A model generated the notes under the pieces. That model made no database searches. It was not told where the DNA came from and saw nothing but the letters and a program-made list of their open reading frames with translations. A DNA stretch of 64,000 bases from Granulicella arctica (GTDB lineage Bacteria > Acidobacteriota > Terriglobia > Terriglobales > Acidobacteriaceae): assembly GCF_025685605.1 (NCBI RefSeq), contig NZ_JAGTUT010000001.1:3410001-3474000 (forward strand). Direction: 5' to 3'. The translations under genes and the position numbers were made by a program. Of this stretch, positions 1 to 9,063 are shown piece after piece; position 1 is the stretch's first letter; each line of letters begins with the position of its first letter.

Positions 1-37
1 AATCGGCAAAGGGTGGGGCATCGACCTACGGTAAAAA

Positions 38-1105
38 CTAAGCCGTGACAGCAACCCGATCAAGGATCGTCGCGAAGTTCTTACCCGTCCGCGCCGCCTG
101 AGCATCCTTGTGGAAGGCGTAGCCCGCGATCAGCGGCAGCGCCATCGTCGCCTCGGCAAAGACCATCTGCTCATAGGTCAGGTCGACCTTACCCCAGGAG
201 CTAGCCTCCTTCAGGGTCGATCCCGAAAGCGCCCCATCGCGAGCATCCGCCACCGTGATCTGGATCGCGTACTTGTGCATCGAAGCCTCGGTGCCCAGAA
301 TGTCAGCGGCCACAACAATATCCTGCGCGAAGTTCTTGGGAACACCGCCGCCGATCATCAGCAGACCGGTCGTTGGATTCTCGATCTTCAGCTTCGTGAT
401 CTCGTAGAAGTCCTTGGCCGAGTCGATCGAGACCATCGGCTTACCCTGCCGTGCATGCTGATGAGCAACCAGCCCAAAGCCCGCCGAGCAGTCCGAGAAG
501 GCCGGGCAGAAGATCGGAACATTCTTCTCATACGCCGCCAGAACGATCGAGTCGCGACCGCCATCCTGCGGAGTCTTCTGGTTGTCGACAAGGTACTTGC
601 CCATCGCCTGGATGAACTCGCGCGAGCTGTAAGGACGCGGCTCAAGCGAGTTCGTGATCTGGTGAGTCGCCTCGTCGCAGATACGAAGCTCTTCCTCATC
701 GATGAAGGTGTCGTAGATGCGATCGATCATCAACTCGCGAAGCGTCGCGTCTTCAGCGCCGTACTTATACTCATCGCCGGCGATGTAGTGGTTGAAGCCA
801 AGTGCCTCGAAGAAATCCTGGTCAACGATGTTGGCGCCGGTCGAAACAATGGCGTCCACCATGTTGTTGCGCACGAGGTCGACGATGATCTTTTGCAGAC
901 CGGCGGAGATCAGCGACCCAGCCAGGCAGAGGATGACGCCGCACTCGGTATCGCGCAGCATCATGTCGTAGATGGAAGCGGCGCGGGCGGTGTCACGCGA
1001 GCTGTAAGCCATCTTGCTCATCGCTTCGACGAGGGGGACGACGTTGTGCTGCTTGATGTCGATGTGCTGAATGGGGCGGGAGAGAAGCTCTTTTTTCGTA
1101 GGCAT
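38..1105 (-). CDS. Deoxyhypusine synthase-like protein
   Basis: 355 residues, full length for the deoxyhypusine synthase (DHS) fold; human DHS has 369. The diagnostic C-terminal segment SSWGKV (residues 302-307) carries Lys306, aligning with the catalytic lysine of the eukaryotic enzyme that takes the aminobutyl group of spermidine. The Gly-rich NAD-site motif MIGGGVPKN is near residues 250-258. Bacteria lack eIF5A, and several non-eukaryotic members of this fold act on free polyamines instead (homospermidine synthase type), so a polyamine aminobutyl- or aminopropyltransferase role is more likely than hypusination. The EF-P in this window has no lysine at the modified position, which argues against protein modification. 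ATG start; no operon partner visible. Confidence 0.85.
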   Translation of the reverse strand: MPTKKELLSRPIQHIDIKQHNVVPLVEAMSKMAYSSRDTARAASIYDMMLRDTECGVILCLAGSLISAGLQKIIVDLVRNNMVDAIVSTGANIVDQDFFEALGFNHYIAGDEYKYGAEDATLRELMIDRIYDTFIDEEELRICDEATHQITNSLEPRPYSSREFIQAMGKYLVDNQKTPQDGGRDSIVLAAYEKNVPIFCPAFSDCSAGFGLVAHQHARQGKPMVSIDSAKDFYEITKLKIENPTTGLLMIGGGVPKNFAQDIVVAADILGTEASMHKYAIQITVADARDGALSGSTLKEASSWGKVDLTYEQMVFAEATMALPLIAGYAFHKDAQAARTGKNFATILDRVAVTA

Positions 1106-1282
1106 GTCGTTATATAGGATACCAAGTCGAAGTGCTGATCCGACGCGGGGTTCTATGAATTTTGAAGCATAACAAAGGTAGAGAGCCTGCGGTCCGACCC
1201 TTCCAGAAGCGCCAAACGCTCAACGCTGGCCTTTGCGAACGTCGCTTGGCTGGTAAATTGGTGGCTTAGTTCGGAGGGTGCT

Positions 1283-2167
1283 GTGCTGCGATGGCTGCCG
1301 CTGCTTTTGACCGTAATCTCTGTTTCAGCAGTGCCTGCAATCTCCCCACCGCAGGCCGAGGCAGAGTCAGGAATTCTTCAAAGAAGGTATGCCGAAGGGT
1401 CTGTTCTGCACTATCTGATGACAGGCAATAATGACGGTCGGCAGTACACGATTCTAGCTACGGACATCGTCAAGCGTGATGCCAACCGTCGCTACTACGA
1501 AGAAGTCGCATGGTCCGGCCTCACATCTAACGAGCAGCAGGCGCTCACTCTCGTCAGCCTTGCCATGCGCCAGACTCTCTCTTTGGATGACCCTGCTACC
1601 TATCTGAAGGTGCCAGACCTGTCTAACGTTCAGCCGCTCATGATTGGACCTATCACCGATACGCTGACCTTCTATAGCGATCTCCTTCTCGCCACGAAGG
1701 CGCAGCTTGTGCAGCCAGGGCAGAGCACCTATGTGGCGCGTACCGCTCCCAACTCCTGGGCTGATGGACAACGCGTCTTACTCGGCCAGGACGTCGTTGA
1801 TTTTTCACTCAAAGTCGATGCGGTTGATCCGGTTGAACATACGGAAACTCTGCTCATCCAGCACCTGCCCCCTCCCGCACTCCACGTGCAGCTCCCTGCA
1901 AAGTGGATGGAAGAACCAACGTCGGTGAAGCCCAACAACTTCGTCCAGATCTCCAGGCAGAACGATGAGTTTGTTGCCGAAACCGGAAAGGAGACGTTTG
2001 ACGTGCGGCTTACCGTGGATACCCGTGATGGCCACATCGTTTCGGCAGCGATGCACAACCCTGTTGTTCTAAGGGTACGTACCTGTAAAGACAGGCAACT
2101 GACGCAATGCGATCCAGAAACTTCGAAGACTATTCTTCGTGAGATCACCTGGAAACTCGTACCGTAA
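1283..2167 (+). CDS. Secreted protein of unknown function
   Basis: 294 residues from a GTG start with a good Shine-Dalgarno GGAGGG at 1273-1278. The N-terminus (LRWLPLLLTVISVSAVPA) is a signal peptide with cleavage probably near residue 27, so the protein is periplasmic or secreted. No transmembrane segment follows. The body is rich in beta-prone stretches, with one Cys pair near the C-terminus (CKDRQLTQC) that could form a disulfide. I do not recognise a domain. It stands alone between the divergent DHS-like gene and a small NTF2-like gene. Confidence 0.7.
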   Translation: MLRWLPLLLTVISVSAVPAISPPQAEAESGILQRRYAEGSVLHYLMTGNNDGRQYTILATDIVKRDANRRYYEEVAWSGLTSNEQQALTLVSLAMRQTLSLDDPATYLKVPDLSNVQPLMIGPITDTLTFYSDLLLATKAQLVQPGQSTYVARTAPNSWADGQRVLLGQDVVDFSLKVDAVDPVEHTETLLIQHLPPPALHVQLPAKWMEEPTSVKPNNFVQISRQNDEFVAETGKETFDVRLTVDTRDGHIVSAAMHNPVVLRVRTCKDRQLTQCDPETSKTILREITWKLVP

Positions 2168-2311
2168 CGCACCTGCCTACGTCCTCTCTCGAGGGTCTAG
2201 TCTTGCCGGGTCAAACCTATTGCGGCGCAAGGCGGAGTTACAAAACTCCAACACGCCACCACCGATGGGCGAATAAGATTGCGAAACACTACTTCTCATC
2301 TGGAGCAACTC

Positions 2312-2692
2312 ATGCAAGAGCAAATCCGGGAAGCCCTGAACGCGCATTGGCATGCCTCGGCAGTAGGCGATGCAAACGCGGAACACGATATCTACGACGA
2401 CGATGCCATCTGTGATTATCCCCAGTCCGGCGAGCGGATCTTCGGTCGAAGCAATCTGCAGGCCTTGCGGAGTCATCATCCTGGTAAGCCATCAGGATTC
2501 AACGTCAGGCGGATCTCCGGAAAGGGTGATCTCTGGATCACGGAGTACACCATCACCTATCAAGGCCGACCGGCATACACAGTCAGCATCATGGAGTTCC
2601 GCAACGGTAAGGTCGTGCACGAGACGCAGTATTTCGCAGACCCTTTCGAGGCTCCGGCCTGGCGGAGCGAGTGGGTTCAGCGCATCGGATAA
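2312..2692 (+). CDS. NTF2-like (SnoaL-type) small protein
   Basis: 126 residues from ATG 2312, which has GGAG at 2302-2305 with a 6-nt spacing; an in-frame TTG at 2279 would add 11 residues but lacks a clear ribosome site. The layout is that of the NTF2-like superfamily (a cone-shaped alpha+beta barrel): an N-terminal helix (EQIREALNAHWHASAVGD), then DDDAICDYPQSGERIFGR, then beta strands ending in the typical VVHETQYFADPFEAPAWRSE. Such proteins are small-molecule-binding or isomerase-like domains; the ligand cannot be read from sequence. A cytoplasmic location is expected, as there is no signal peptide. Confidence 0.75.
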   Translation: MQEQIREALNAHWHASAVGDANAEHDIYDDDAICDYPQSGERIFGRSNLQALRSHHPGKPSGFNVRRISGKGDLWITEYTITYQGRPAYTVSIMEFRNGKVVHETQYFADPFEAPAWRSEWVQRIG

Positions 2693-2834
2693 CGCCTCAT
2701 CCAGTCGCATGTGATGAGGGTTCGCCTTCGTGGAGTACTGCCAGCGTAAGCATCGACTCCTACCGGACCTTGCAGCGGGATAGTCCGATGTCTATTTTGG
2801 TTTGAGAAAGTCATCCTGTACGTCTGGAGGAGTT

Positions 2835-3329
2835 ATGAAGATGCAACGCCGCGAAGTGCTTGCAGTACTCACCGCCGCTGCCGGATCGGCACTGCTGCCT
2901 GGATCATTTTTGGGCGCAGAGACAGCGCCAGTACCCAACGCTTTGCCAAAGGAGAGAGTGACTGGTATCGGTGGCCTGTTTTTTCGTGCGCAGGATCCCA
3001 AGGCTTTGGCGCAGTGGTATCAAGACCATCTCGGTGTCTTCGTCACTCCGCAGAGTAGTGACGATCCTGTTTGGAATCAGCAGGCAGGACCGACGAGCTT
3101 TACACCCTTCCCCGAGAAGACCAAATACATTGGCGATGCGACCAAGCAGTGGATGATCAACTTTCGTGTGGTCGATCTGGACAAGATGGTCGCGCAGCTG
3201 GAGTCGGCAGGTGTCACAGTGAAGTTGGATCCTACAGCGTACCCCTATGGTCGCTTTGCACACACTCATGACCCGGAAGGCAATTCAATCGAGCTATGGC
3301 AGCCTCAAACTTCGGCAGCCGTGAAGTAA
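2835..3329 (+). CDS. Exported VOC (glyoxalase-fold) protein
   Basis: 164 residues from ATG 2835, supported by GGAGG at 2826-2830; an in-frame TTG further upstream has no such site. The N-terminus MKMQRREVLAVLTAAAGSA has a twin-arginine-like RR followed by a hydrophobic stretch, so Tat or Sec export is likely. The mature part is one vicinal-oxygen-chelate module: GIGGLFFRAQDPKALAQWY opens it, and a DPEGNSIELWQP segment closes it, with the usual glutamate metal ligand. Glyoxalase/bleomycin-resistance type proteins of this size dimerise and bind a metal; the substrate is unknown. Export of a single VOC module is somewhat unusual. Confidence 0.8.
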   Translation: MKMQRREVLAVLTAAAGSALLPGSFLGAETAPVPNALPKERVTGIGGLFFRAQDPKALAQWYQDHLGVFVTPQSSDDPVWNQQAGPTSFTPFPEKTKYIGDATKQWMINFRVVDLDKMVAQLESAGVTVKLDPTAYPYGRFAHTHDPEGNSIELWQPQTSAAVK

Positions 3330-3721
3330 GGATTGAGTTTGGCAACTAGGCTTCGCTCCGGACCGCTGCGAAGCCTGAACCTGACGAGACACTGGCTCTC
3401 AAGCATGCTCTTTACAGGTAGCAAGCACTTTGGCCTGCTTCAGCGTGCCCGCTCCTCTCGTAGAGGCTGCTGCAAGCGATCTACAGCAGCATCTTGTTGG
3501 CAAAGCTATCGTGGACGAGTTCCGACGCCATCTCCGCGTGCCTTGATGACGCATTCGATGGCGAGATAGAGATCAGGTCAACCAGCGCGGCACCTGACAA
3601 GCCCTGGTCCGCGAAAAACGGGGGTTTTCGGAAACAACAGGTTTTGCACTCAAGATTTGGATAAGCCCATGGAAGCACCCTCGGGGTACCCGACCGCGAT
3701 CGGGGCAAGTACGATAGAGAG
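3330..3721 (+). other. Intergenic region without a convincing gene
   Basis: 392 bases between the VOC gene and thrC. One frame (about 3380-3545) is open for roughly 55 codons and ends in a coding-looking stretch (VEAAASDLQQHLVGKAIVDE), but it has no ribosome site and no recognisable family. It may be a decayed gene or chance. A short GC-rich inverted repeat (CCCGA/TCGGG) lies at about 3689-3704, just before thrC. No strong promoter was identified. Confidence 0.35.
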
Positions 3722-4978
3722 ATGCCTGCTATCGCTTACCTCGAGTGTGTTCGTTGCCATCACCACGTCTCTGCTGAGACCCCGCAGACCCTCTGCCCAC
3801 TCTGCGCAGGGTCGCTCTACGTCCGCTACGATATGGAGTCGCTGAAGAAGACCGCAAAGCGCGAGGAGATCGTTCCCCGCGCCGCCGCCAGTCCGGCGAG
3901 CCTTGGCATGTGGCGCTACGCAAGCGTCCTGCCCGACGTAACCCCCGTGACCCTCGGCGAAGGCTGGACGCCGATGATCCAAAGCAAACGGTACGCCGGG
4001 CTGTTCGTTAAGGAAGAGGGCGCGAACCCCACAGGCACCTTCAAGGCGCGCGGCCTCGGGCTCGCCGTCACGATGGCGAAGCACTATGGCCTGCAGCATC
4101 TCGCCGTGCCAAGCGCCGGTAATGCAGCCGGAGCACTAGCCGCCTACGCCGCAGCGGCGGGCATTGCGGCACACATCTTCATGCCGCAGGACGTTCCCTT
4201 CGCGAACTATCTGGAAGGCATCATCTATGGCGCGGACGTCACGATGGTCGACGGCCTCATCTCCGACTGCGCCCGCATGGTCGGCGAGAACATCAAGGCC
4301 CAAAAGGAAGCAGGCACTCCAGCGAACGAGGTCTGGTTCGACATCTCAACCTTGAAGGAGCCCTTCCGCGTCGAGGGTAAGAAGACCATGGGCTATGAAC
4401 TGGTCGAGCAGCTCGGCTGGACCTACCCGGATGCAGTCTTCTATCCAACCGGCGGTGGCGTAGGCCTGATCGGTATGTGGAAGGCCTTCGAGGAGATGGA
4501 AGCACTAGGCTGGGTATCAGGAAAACGTCCAAAGATGTACGCACTCCAGGCGAGTGGCTGTGCGCCCGTTGTCAAGGCGTTCGATGAGGGCAAGGAAGCC
4601 AGCGAGTTCTACCAGAACGCAGCAACATTTGCGGCAGGCCTGCGCGTGCCTAAACCCTACGGCGACGCCATCATTCTCGACATCCTACGACAGTCAGGCG
4701 GCGAAGCCATCGCGTCGACCGACGAAGAAATTCTGGCAAGTATCCTCGATTGGGCCAAAAACGAAGGCCTCTTCCTCTCACCCGAGGGCGCAGCCGCAAC
4801 GGCAGCCTACGACAAACTGCTGGCAAGCGGCGACTTGAAGGCTTCAGACAAGGTCGTCCTCTTCAACACCGGCGCAGGTCTCAAATACACCGACATGACC
4901 GCCGAGGCCATGCACCTCAAGCGCCCGGGCAGCCTGCCCACCTCCATCAAGATGGGCGGCATCATCTATCCGCAATGA
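3722..4978 (+). CDS. thrC: Threonine synthase
   Basis: Catalyses the last step of threonine synthesis, O-phosphohomoserine to threonine, in the cytoplasm. 418 residues, in the class II size range. The N-terminus has a zinc-ribbon-like CxxC...CxxC (Cys9, 12, 25, 28). Fold-type II PLP features follow: the Schiff-base lysine is Lys108 in NPTGTFKARG, SAGNAAGAL binds the cofactor or substrate, and YPTGGGVGL is the phosphate-binding loop. The C-terminal FLSPEGAAATAAY segment is typical. Other threonine pathway genes are not adjacent. Its coding strand is C-rich, unlike most + strand genes to the right, which fits the composition switch described in the findings. Confidence 0.95.
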   Translation: MPAIAYLECVRCHHHVSAETPQTLCPLCAGSLYVRYDMESLKKTAKREEIVPRAAASPASLGMWRYASVLPDVTPVTLGEGWTPMIQSKRYAGLFVKEEGANPTGTFKARGLGLAVTMAKHYGLQHLAVPSAGNAAGALAAYAAAAGIAAHIFMPQDVPFANYLEGIIYGADVTMVDGLISDCARMVGENIKAQKEAGTPANEVWFDISTLKEPFRVEGKKTMGYELVEQLGWTYPDAVFYPTGGGVGLIGMWKAFEEMEALGWVSGKRPKMYALQASGCAPVVKAFDEGKEASEFYQNAATFAAGLRVPKPYGDAIILDILRQSGGEAIASTDEEILASILDWAKNEGLFLSPEGAAATAAYDKLLASGDLKASDKVVLFNTGAGLKYTDMTAEAMHLKRPGSLPTSIKMGGIIYPQ

Positions 4979-5012
4979 AGCGGCCGCTCTTAGTTCTCTC
5001 TCTATCCACAGA

Positions 5013-5050
5013 ACTGTCATCCTGATCGGAGTCGAAGGACCTGCGGTTTG
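5013..5050 (+). repeat. Dispersed repeat, copy 1
   Basis: A short intergenic element that reads CTGTCATCCTGA, then a CGGAGTCGAAG core, then GACCTGCGGTT. A second copy lies at 35521-35560 in the opposite orientation, with three substitutions over about 34 shared bases. It sits between thrC and the MATE gene, outside coding sequence. I recall very similar elements scattered in Acidobacteriota genomes, but their role is unknown. Confidence 0.6.
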
Positions 5051-5187
5051 CCCTCGCCTCTCCCTGTCAGTCCCGTCGGTGTCATCTGCACTGATCGGCG
5101 CCAGGCCGTTCCCCATCCCCAAAACCTCTCATTTTTGAGAGTCGGATAGACTCTGAGTACCGCCTGGCCCAGTAATCCAACCTGCCC

Positions 5188-6579
5188 ATGAAACACATAC
5201 GCCGTGAAATCCCGCTCATGTTCCGCCTCGCTCTGCCCCTCATCCTGGCGGAGATCGGCTGGATGTCGATGGGCATCGTCGACACAGTGATGGTCGGGCA
5301 TCTGCCGAACTCGGCGGTCTCACTCGGAGCCGCAGCGCTCGGACAGGTGCTGTACCACACGCTGGCCTTCGGAGTGGGCGGCGTACTCATCGGTCTGGAC
5401 ACGGTCCTGTCCCAGGCCTTCGGCGCAAAGCGGATCGACGACGCAAACCGCTCGCTGCAACATGGCCTGCTCCTGGCTGCCGGACTGACCGTGATCCTGA
5501 TGTTGATGGTGGCAGCCATGGGGCCGGGAATCGCGATGCTCCACACCGACCCAGTCATCCTGCGTATGGCGCTGCCGTTTCTGAACGCGCTCAACTGGGG
5601 CACGCCCGCACTCTTCCTGTGGATGGTCCTGCGGCGCTACCTTCAGGCATTCAACCATGTGCGGTCGATCGCGGTGACGCTCATCTCGGCGAACCTGATC
5701 AATGTGCTCTTCAACTGGCTGTTTATATACGAGCATCACTGGCGCTACCTGTCGATCCCGGCGTATGGCGTCACCGGTTCAGGCTGGTCGACCATGCTCT
5801 CGCGCTGCTATCAGGCGGCGCTCATGTTCGGCTATCTCGTCTGGTACCAGCGAAAATGCGGCTACGGTCTATTCCAGACGAAATGGCGCTTTGAGGGAAG
5901 CCGCCTGCGAGAGTTGATCGTGCTCGGCGCACCCGTAGGCGCACAGATTTTTGTAGAGGTGGCAATCTTCGGAGCCGTAACGGCGATCATCTCCACCTTC
6001 GGGGCGCTGCCCTTGTCGGGTCACCAGATCGCCCTGGATTGCGCCAGCTTCACCTTCATGGTGCCGATGGCCATCGCGACCGCCGCTTCCGTGCGGGTGG
6101 GCCAGGCGATCGGGCGTCGAGATGTCGAGGGAGCACGGGCAGCGGGATGGTCCGGCATCCTGCTCGGCGCAGTCTTCATGCTCACGGCCTCGTGTATCTT
6201 CCTCATCTTTCCAAAACTCATCGCGCGCGGCTTCTCGCCCGACCCGCACGTCATCGCAGCGACGACGCCAATCCTGATGATCGTAGCCGTATTCCAGCTC
6301 TTTGACGGCCTCCAGATGACCGCGACCGGAGCACTGCGCGGAGCGGGGAACACGCGGGTCGGCCTCTACGTGCACTTCTCAAGCTACTGGCTTGTAGGCC
6401 TCCCGGTGGGATGGTTCTTCGGCTTCCACATGCACCTCGGCGCCGTAGGGCTATGGCTCGGATTGTGCCTTGGGCTGATTCTGGCAGGCGTAGCGCTCAC
6501 CTTGATCTGGTGGCGAACAACTGGCGAGATGGTCGGAATTATTGCGCGGAGCCGGCAGGCGGTTCCCTCGACTCTCTGA
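5188..6579 (+). CDS. MATE family efflux transporter
   Basis: 463 residues with about 12 hydrophobic segments, the length and layout of the NorM branch of the multidrug and toxic compound extrusion family. Recognisable family segments are the first helix region EIGWMSMGIVDTVMVGHL, the LDTVLSQAFGAKR loop, and the second-half repeat MVPMAIATAASVRVGQAIG. Such carriers sit in the inner membrane and export cationic drugs or metabolites using Na+ or H+ gradients. A small hairpin (CTCTCA/TGAGAG, 5126-5141) lies upstream. The substrate cannot be inferred. The gene stands alone after thrC with a 209-base gap and is followed by a terminator-like hairpin. Confidence 0.9.
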   Translation: MKHIRREIPLMFRLALPLILAEIGWMSMGIVDTVMVGHLPNSAVSLGAAALGQVLYHTLAFGVGGVLIGLDTVLSQAFGAKRIDDANRSLQHGLLLAAGLTVILMLMVAAMGPGIAMLHTDPVILRMALPFLNALNWGTPALFLWMVLRRYLQAFNHVRSIAVTLISANLINVLFNWLFIYEHHWRYLSIPAYGVTGSGWSTMLSRCYQAALMFGYLVWYQRKCGYGLFQTKWRFEGSRLRELIVLGAPVGAQIFVEVAIFGAVTAIISTFGALPLSGHQIALDCASFTFMVPMAIATAASVRVGQAIGRRDVEGARAAGWSGILLGAVFMLTASCIFLIFPKLIARGFSPDPHVIAATTPILMIVAVFQLFDGLQMTATGALRGAGNTRVGLYVHFSSYWLVGLPVGWFFGFHMHLGAVGLWLGLCLGLILAGVALTLIWWRTTGEMVGIIARSRQAVPSTL

Positions 6580-6671
6580 GAGGGCATCCTCAATTAAAGT
6601 GGGCTACTTGACAAATTCACCCCCAAAACAACCCCGGAATGGCCACACGCTGACACCCAGGTATACCGCAG

Positions 6672-6706
6672 GGAGACTTGGTCCCCACCTAAGTCTCCTG
6701 TTTTGT
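6672..6706 (+). terminator. Rho-independent terminator candidate after the MATE gene
   Basis: GGAGACTTGGT (6672-6682) pairs with ACCTAAGTCTCC (6687-6698) with one bulged base and a CCCC loop, followed by TGTTTTGTT. The T-rich tail lies only on the + strand side, so it fits the end of the MATE transcript. Confidence 0.6.
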
Positions 6707-6740
6707 TAGACCTTGGACTTTTGAAAAAACATTTCGCAAC

Positions 6741-8075
6741 CTAAGTCTTCGATAGACGGTACATCAGCAGCGCCATGCGCTTCGCCTCTCTGGGTATCGA
6801 GTCCAGAAAAACAGTCTCGCCCTCCGCATGAGCACCCTCGCCCATCGCTCCCGTTCCAACAAGGCCAGCAGGAACGTAAGGAGCCACAAAGGCGATGTCA
6901 CCCGCGCCACCAAGCATCGGGTCCATGATCTCCTGCGGCGCAAGTCCAAGTGCCGCATTGACCTCGTTGAGCTGCCCGACGAGCGCATGCGCTGCATCCG
7001 TCTCGGCCATCGCAGGATAGCCCTCGTTGAAGGTGATCGTCGCTCCGGTCTTGGGAAGATGGTCGCGAACGATCACGCGCATCCTGGCCTCAGTCCGCTC
7101 GGTCTGATCGTTGGAGAGCGTGCGAATGTCCCCGCTGGCAAGCGCCGTCGGCGGAATGACGTTGCTCTTCCCAGTGGCTGAACCGCCTGTGTTCGTAGGG
7201 TTAACGGTCGCGGTCGCTCCGCCAAGGACCATGCCCACGTTGTAGGTAAGACCATGCTCCGGAAGTTGCGTCCGGAACTGGTCGAGGATGCGCGTGAGTT
7301 CGTAAATGGCTCCATAGCCGAAGTGGTCATTGAAGATCTGCGAGGAGTGGCCAGAGACGCCCGTAGTCTCAATCCGCCAGCTCAGCGAACTTCGCCGGCT
7401 GATGCGGATCATGTCCTTCCCGCCAATCCGCGAGTTGTTCTCAAACTCCAGCGCCACGTCGGCTCGCTTGCCAGCCTCAATCATGTCGCGGCGGCTTAGG
7501 TCCGTCGGCTCTCCGTGAGCCTCTTCGTCCCCACTCAGCACAATCGTGATCTCGGCCATATCGAGCGCGCCTGCAGCCTTCATAGCCTTGAGCGCGGAGA
7601 GCATGACAACAAGTCCGCCCTTCATGTCGTTGACGCCCGGACCAGTAGCGACATTGCCGTTGGTGCCGGGCACGATCGTGTACTTCTGGAAGCTGCTGGA
7701 AGGCTCGAATACGGTGTCCATGTGGCCGATCAGGAGCAGCCGTTTACCGCATTTACCCGCGCCTGCCGGACAGGCGTGTTCAGCGACGAGGTCGCCAGCG
7801 CGCTTGTCGAAGGCTTCCATCGGGTTCCAGCGAACCTTGAAGCCGAGCGCTTCCAGCTGTGGAGAAATGACATCTTTTACAGCCACGACTCCCGGAAGAT
7901 TCATCGTGCCGCTGTTGATGTCGACGATCCTCTCGAGCAGAGCAAGGGAGGCTGACTTCTCAGCATCCACAGCGCGGACCATCGTGGCTTCGACCGCGGT
8001 CAGCTTAGGCCCAGCAGTCTGGGCGGAGCAAGCGGCTGCGAGGGCCAGCAGGGGTGCGAGAACCAGCTTTGTCAT
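6741..8075 (-). CDS. Secreted M20 family metallopeptidase (carboxypeptidase G2-like)
   Basis: 444 residues from ATG 8075, chosen because it begins a signal peptide (MTKLVLAPLLALAAACSAQ); the open frame extends further but without coding character. The dinuclear zinc set of family M20 is complete: GHMDTV (His/Asp), NDMKGG (bridging Asp), GDEEAHG (catalytic Glu and Glu ligand), LEFENN, and the last ligand in GEGAHAEGE. The dimerisation-domain histidine is in TGVSGHSSQ. This is closest to the glutamate carboxypeptidase (CPG2) group, which trims C-terminal glutamate or small dipeptides in the periplasm. The next gene upstream on the same strand (DMT exporter) lies 26 bases away, so they may be cotranscribed. 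Confidence 0.9.
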   Translation of the reverse strand: MTKLVLAPLLALAAACSAQTAGPKLTAVEATMVRAVDAEKSASLALLERIVDINSGTMNLPGVVAVKDVISPQLEALGFKVRWNPMEAFDKRAGDLVAEHACPAGAGKCGKRLLLIGHMDTVFEPSSSFQKYTIVPGTNGNVATGPGVNDMKGGLVVMLSALKAMKAAGALDMAEITIVLSGDEEAHGEPTDLSRRDMIEAGKRADVALEFENNSRIGGKDMIRISRRSSLSWRIETTGVSGHSSQIFNDHFGYGAIYELTRILDQFRTQLPEHGLTYNVGMVLGGATATVNPTNTGGSATGKSNVIPPTALASGDIRTLSNDQTERTEARMRVIVRDHLPKTGATITFNEGYPAMAETDAAHALVGQLNEVNAALGLAPQEIMDPMLGGAGDIAFVAPYVPAGLVGTGAMGEGAHAEGETVFLDSIPREAKRMALLMYRLSKT

Positions 8076-8101
8076 GATGCCGGAGGATAGCACGACCAGA
8101 T

Positions 8102-9013
8102 CTAGATACTGACAGGCTCGCGGACCTGCGTCTTGCTGTGAGTCGTAAGCGTAACGGCTGCGGCAAGAATGAGGGCTCCACCAACCCATGCGCCGGGACC
8201 GAGACGGTCGCCGAGAACGAAGATGCCGAGGAGGGAGCCTAGAAGCGGCTCCATGTTGAGAAGAACGCCAGCCTGAGAAGCGGGAACCTGGGTCATGCCC
8301 CAGTTCCAGAGGAGGGTCGTGGTGGCCGTGCAAAGGATGCCGCTCGCCGCTAAGGCAACCCAGGCTTTGGGCGAAACATGATGGATCGGCGGAGCACCGT
8401 AACGAAGCGGTACCCAGGCGAGCAGCATGAGGGTGCCGAGGACAATTCCGTAAGCGGTGACGGCAATGTGGCTGTGACGCTCCATCAGGCGCTTGTTGAT
8501 GAGGAGCCAGAAGAGCGCGATAGCAAGCGAGAAGACAACAAGCAGGTCTCCCTGCAGCGAAGCATCGCCTGGATGGCCATGTTTGCCGCTAAGGGCGATG
8601 AGGGCTGCCCCGCAGGTTGAAGTTCCCAGGGCAAGCCAGCCGATCGCGTCCATGCGCTCGTGCGCAAAGATGGCAGCGCCCACCGCGAGGATGACGGGCA
8701 TGGTGCCCACCATCAGCGACGCGTGGCTAACGGTGGTAAGCGAAAGCCCGAGGAACTGGATCATGAATTGAAGAGGAACGCCGAGGAACGATGCCAGAAG
8801 GAGAAGGCCCCACTCGTTGCGATTGAAGGTCGGCAGATGCGTGAGCAGCAGCGGGAGCATCACCACCGCTCCGAAGAGGAAGCGATAGAGAACCATGTGG
8901 CCGACAGACATCTCGGCGAGAGCAATCTTTCCGAAGAAGAAGCCGCAACCCCAAAGTGAGCTTGCAAGCGCGCAGGCGCCGAAGCCAAGAAGGCGGTTTT
9001 TTTCGTGGGGCAT
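8102..9013 (-). CDS. EamA/DMT family exporter
   Basis: 303 residues with ten predicted membrane segments in two similar halves, as in the drug/metabolite transporter EamA family. Family signatures are the first-half start (ALASSLWGCGFFFGKIAL), RFLFGAVVMLPLL, and the second-half LLWNWGMTQVPASQAGVLLNMEPLLGSLLG. These are inner-membrane exporters of amino acids, nucleobases or other metabolites; the substrate is not deducible. It lies just upstream of the secreted M20 peptidase on the same strand. Confidence 0.9.
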   Translation of the reverse strand: MPHEKNRLLGFGACALASSLWGCGFFFGKIALAEMSVGHMVLYRFLFGAVVMLPLLLTHLPTFNRNEWGLLLLASFLGVPLQFMIQFLGLSLTTVSHASLMVGTMPVILAVGAAIFAHERMDAIGWLALGTSTCGAALIALSGKHGHPGDASLQGDLLVVFSLAIALFWLLINKRLMERHSHIAVTAYGIVLGTLMLLAWVPLRYGAPPIHHVSPKAWVALAASGILCTATTTLLWNWGMTQVPASQAGVLLNMEPLLGSLLGIFVLGDRLGPGAWVGGALILAAAVTLTTHSKTQVREPVSI

Positions 9014-9063
9014 AGTTTCAGGGTCGCATAAAACAGAGGGTGTCGGGCGGTGGCAGGTCCTAA

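Noticed and set aside
110..1117. Long open frame opposite the DHS-like gene, and similar ones such as 39476-40585 (-), 48872-50083 (-) and 30008-31036 (-)
   Set aside because: They lie fully opposite clearly conserved genes, are rich in Arg/His/Leu and have no recognisable domains; GC-rich DNA produces such frames.
3333..3569. 78-residue frame after the VOC gene
   Set aside because: Arg/Ser/Leu-rich composition, no ribosome site and no domain; another frame in the same place looks slightly more coding but is too short.
7500..8400. Replication origin at the composition switch
   Set aside because: No dnaA, dnaN or gyrase genes and no cluster of DnaA-box sequences were seen; the switch falls between two ordinary genes.
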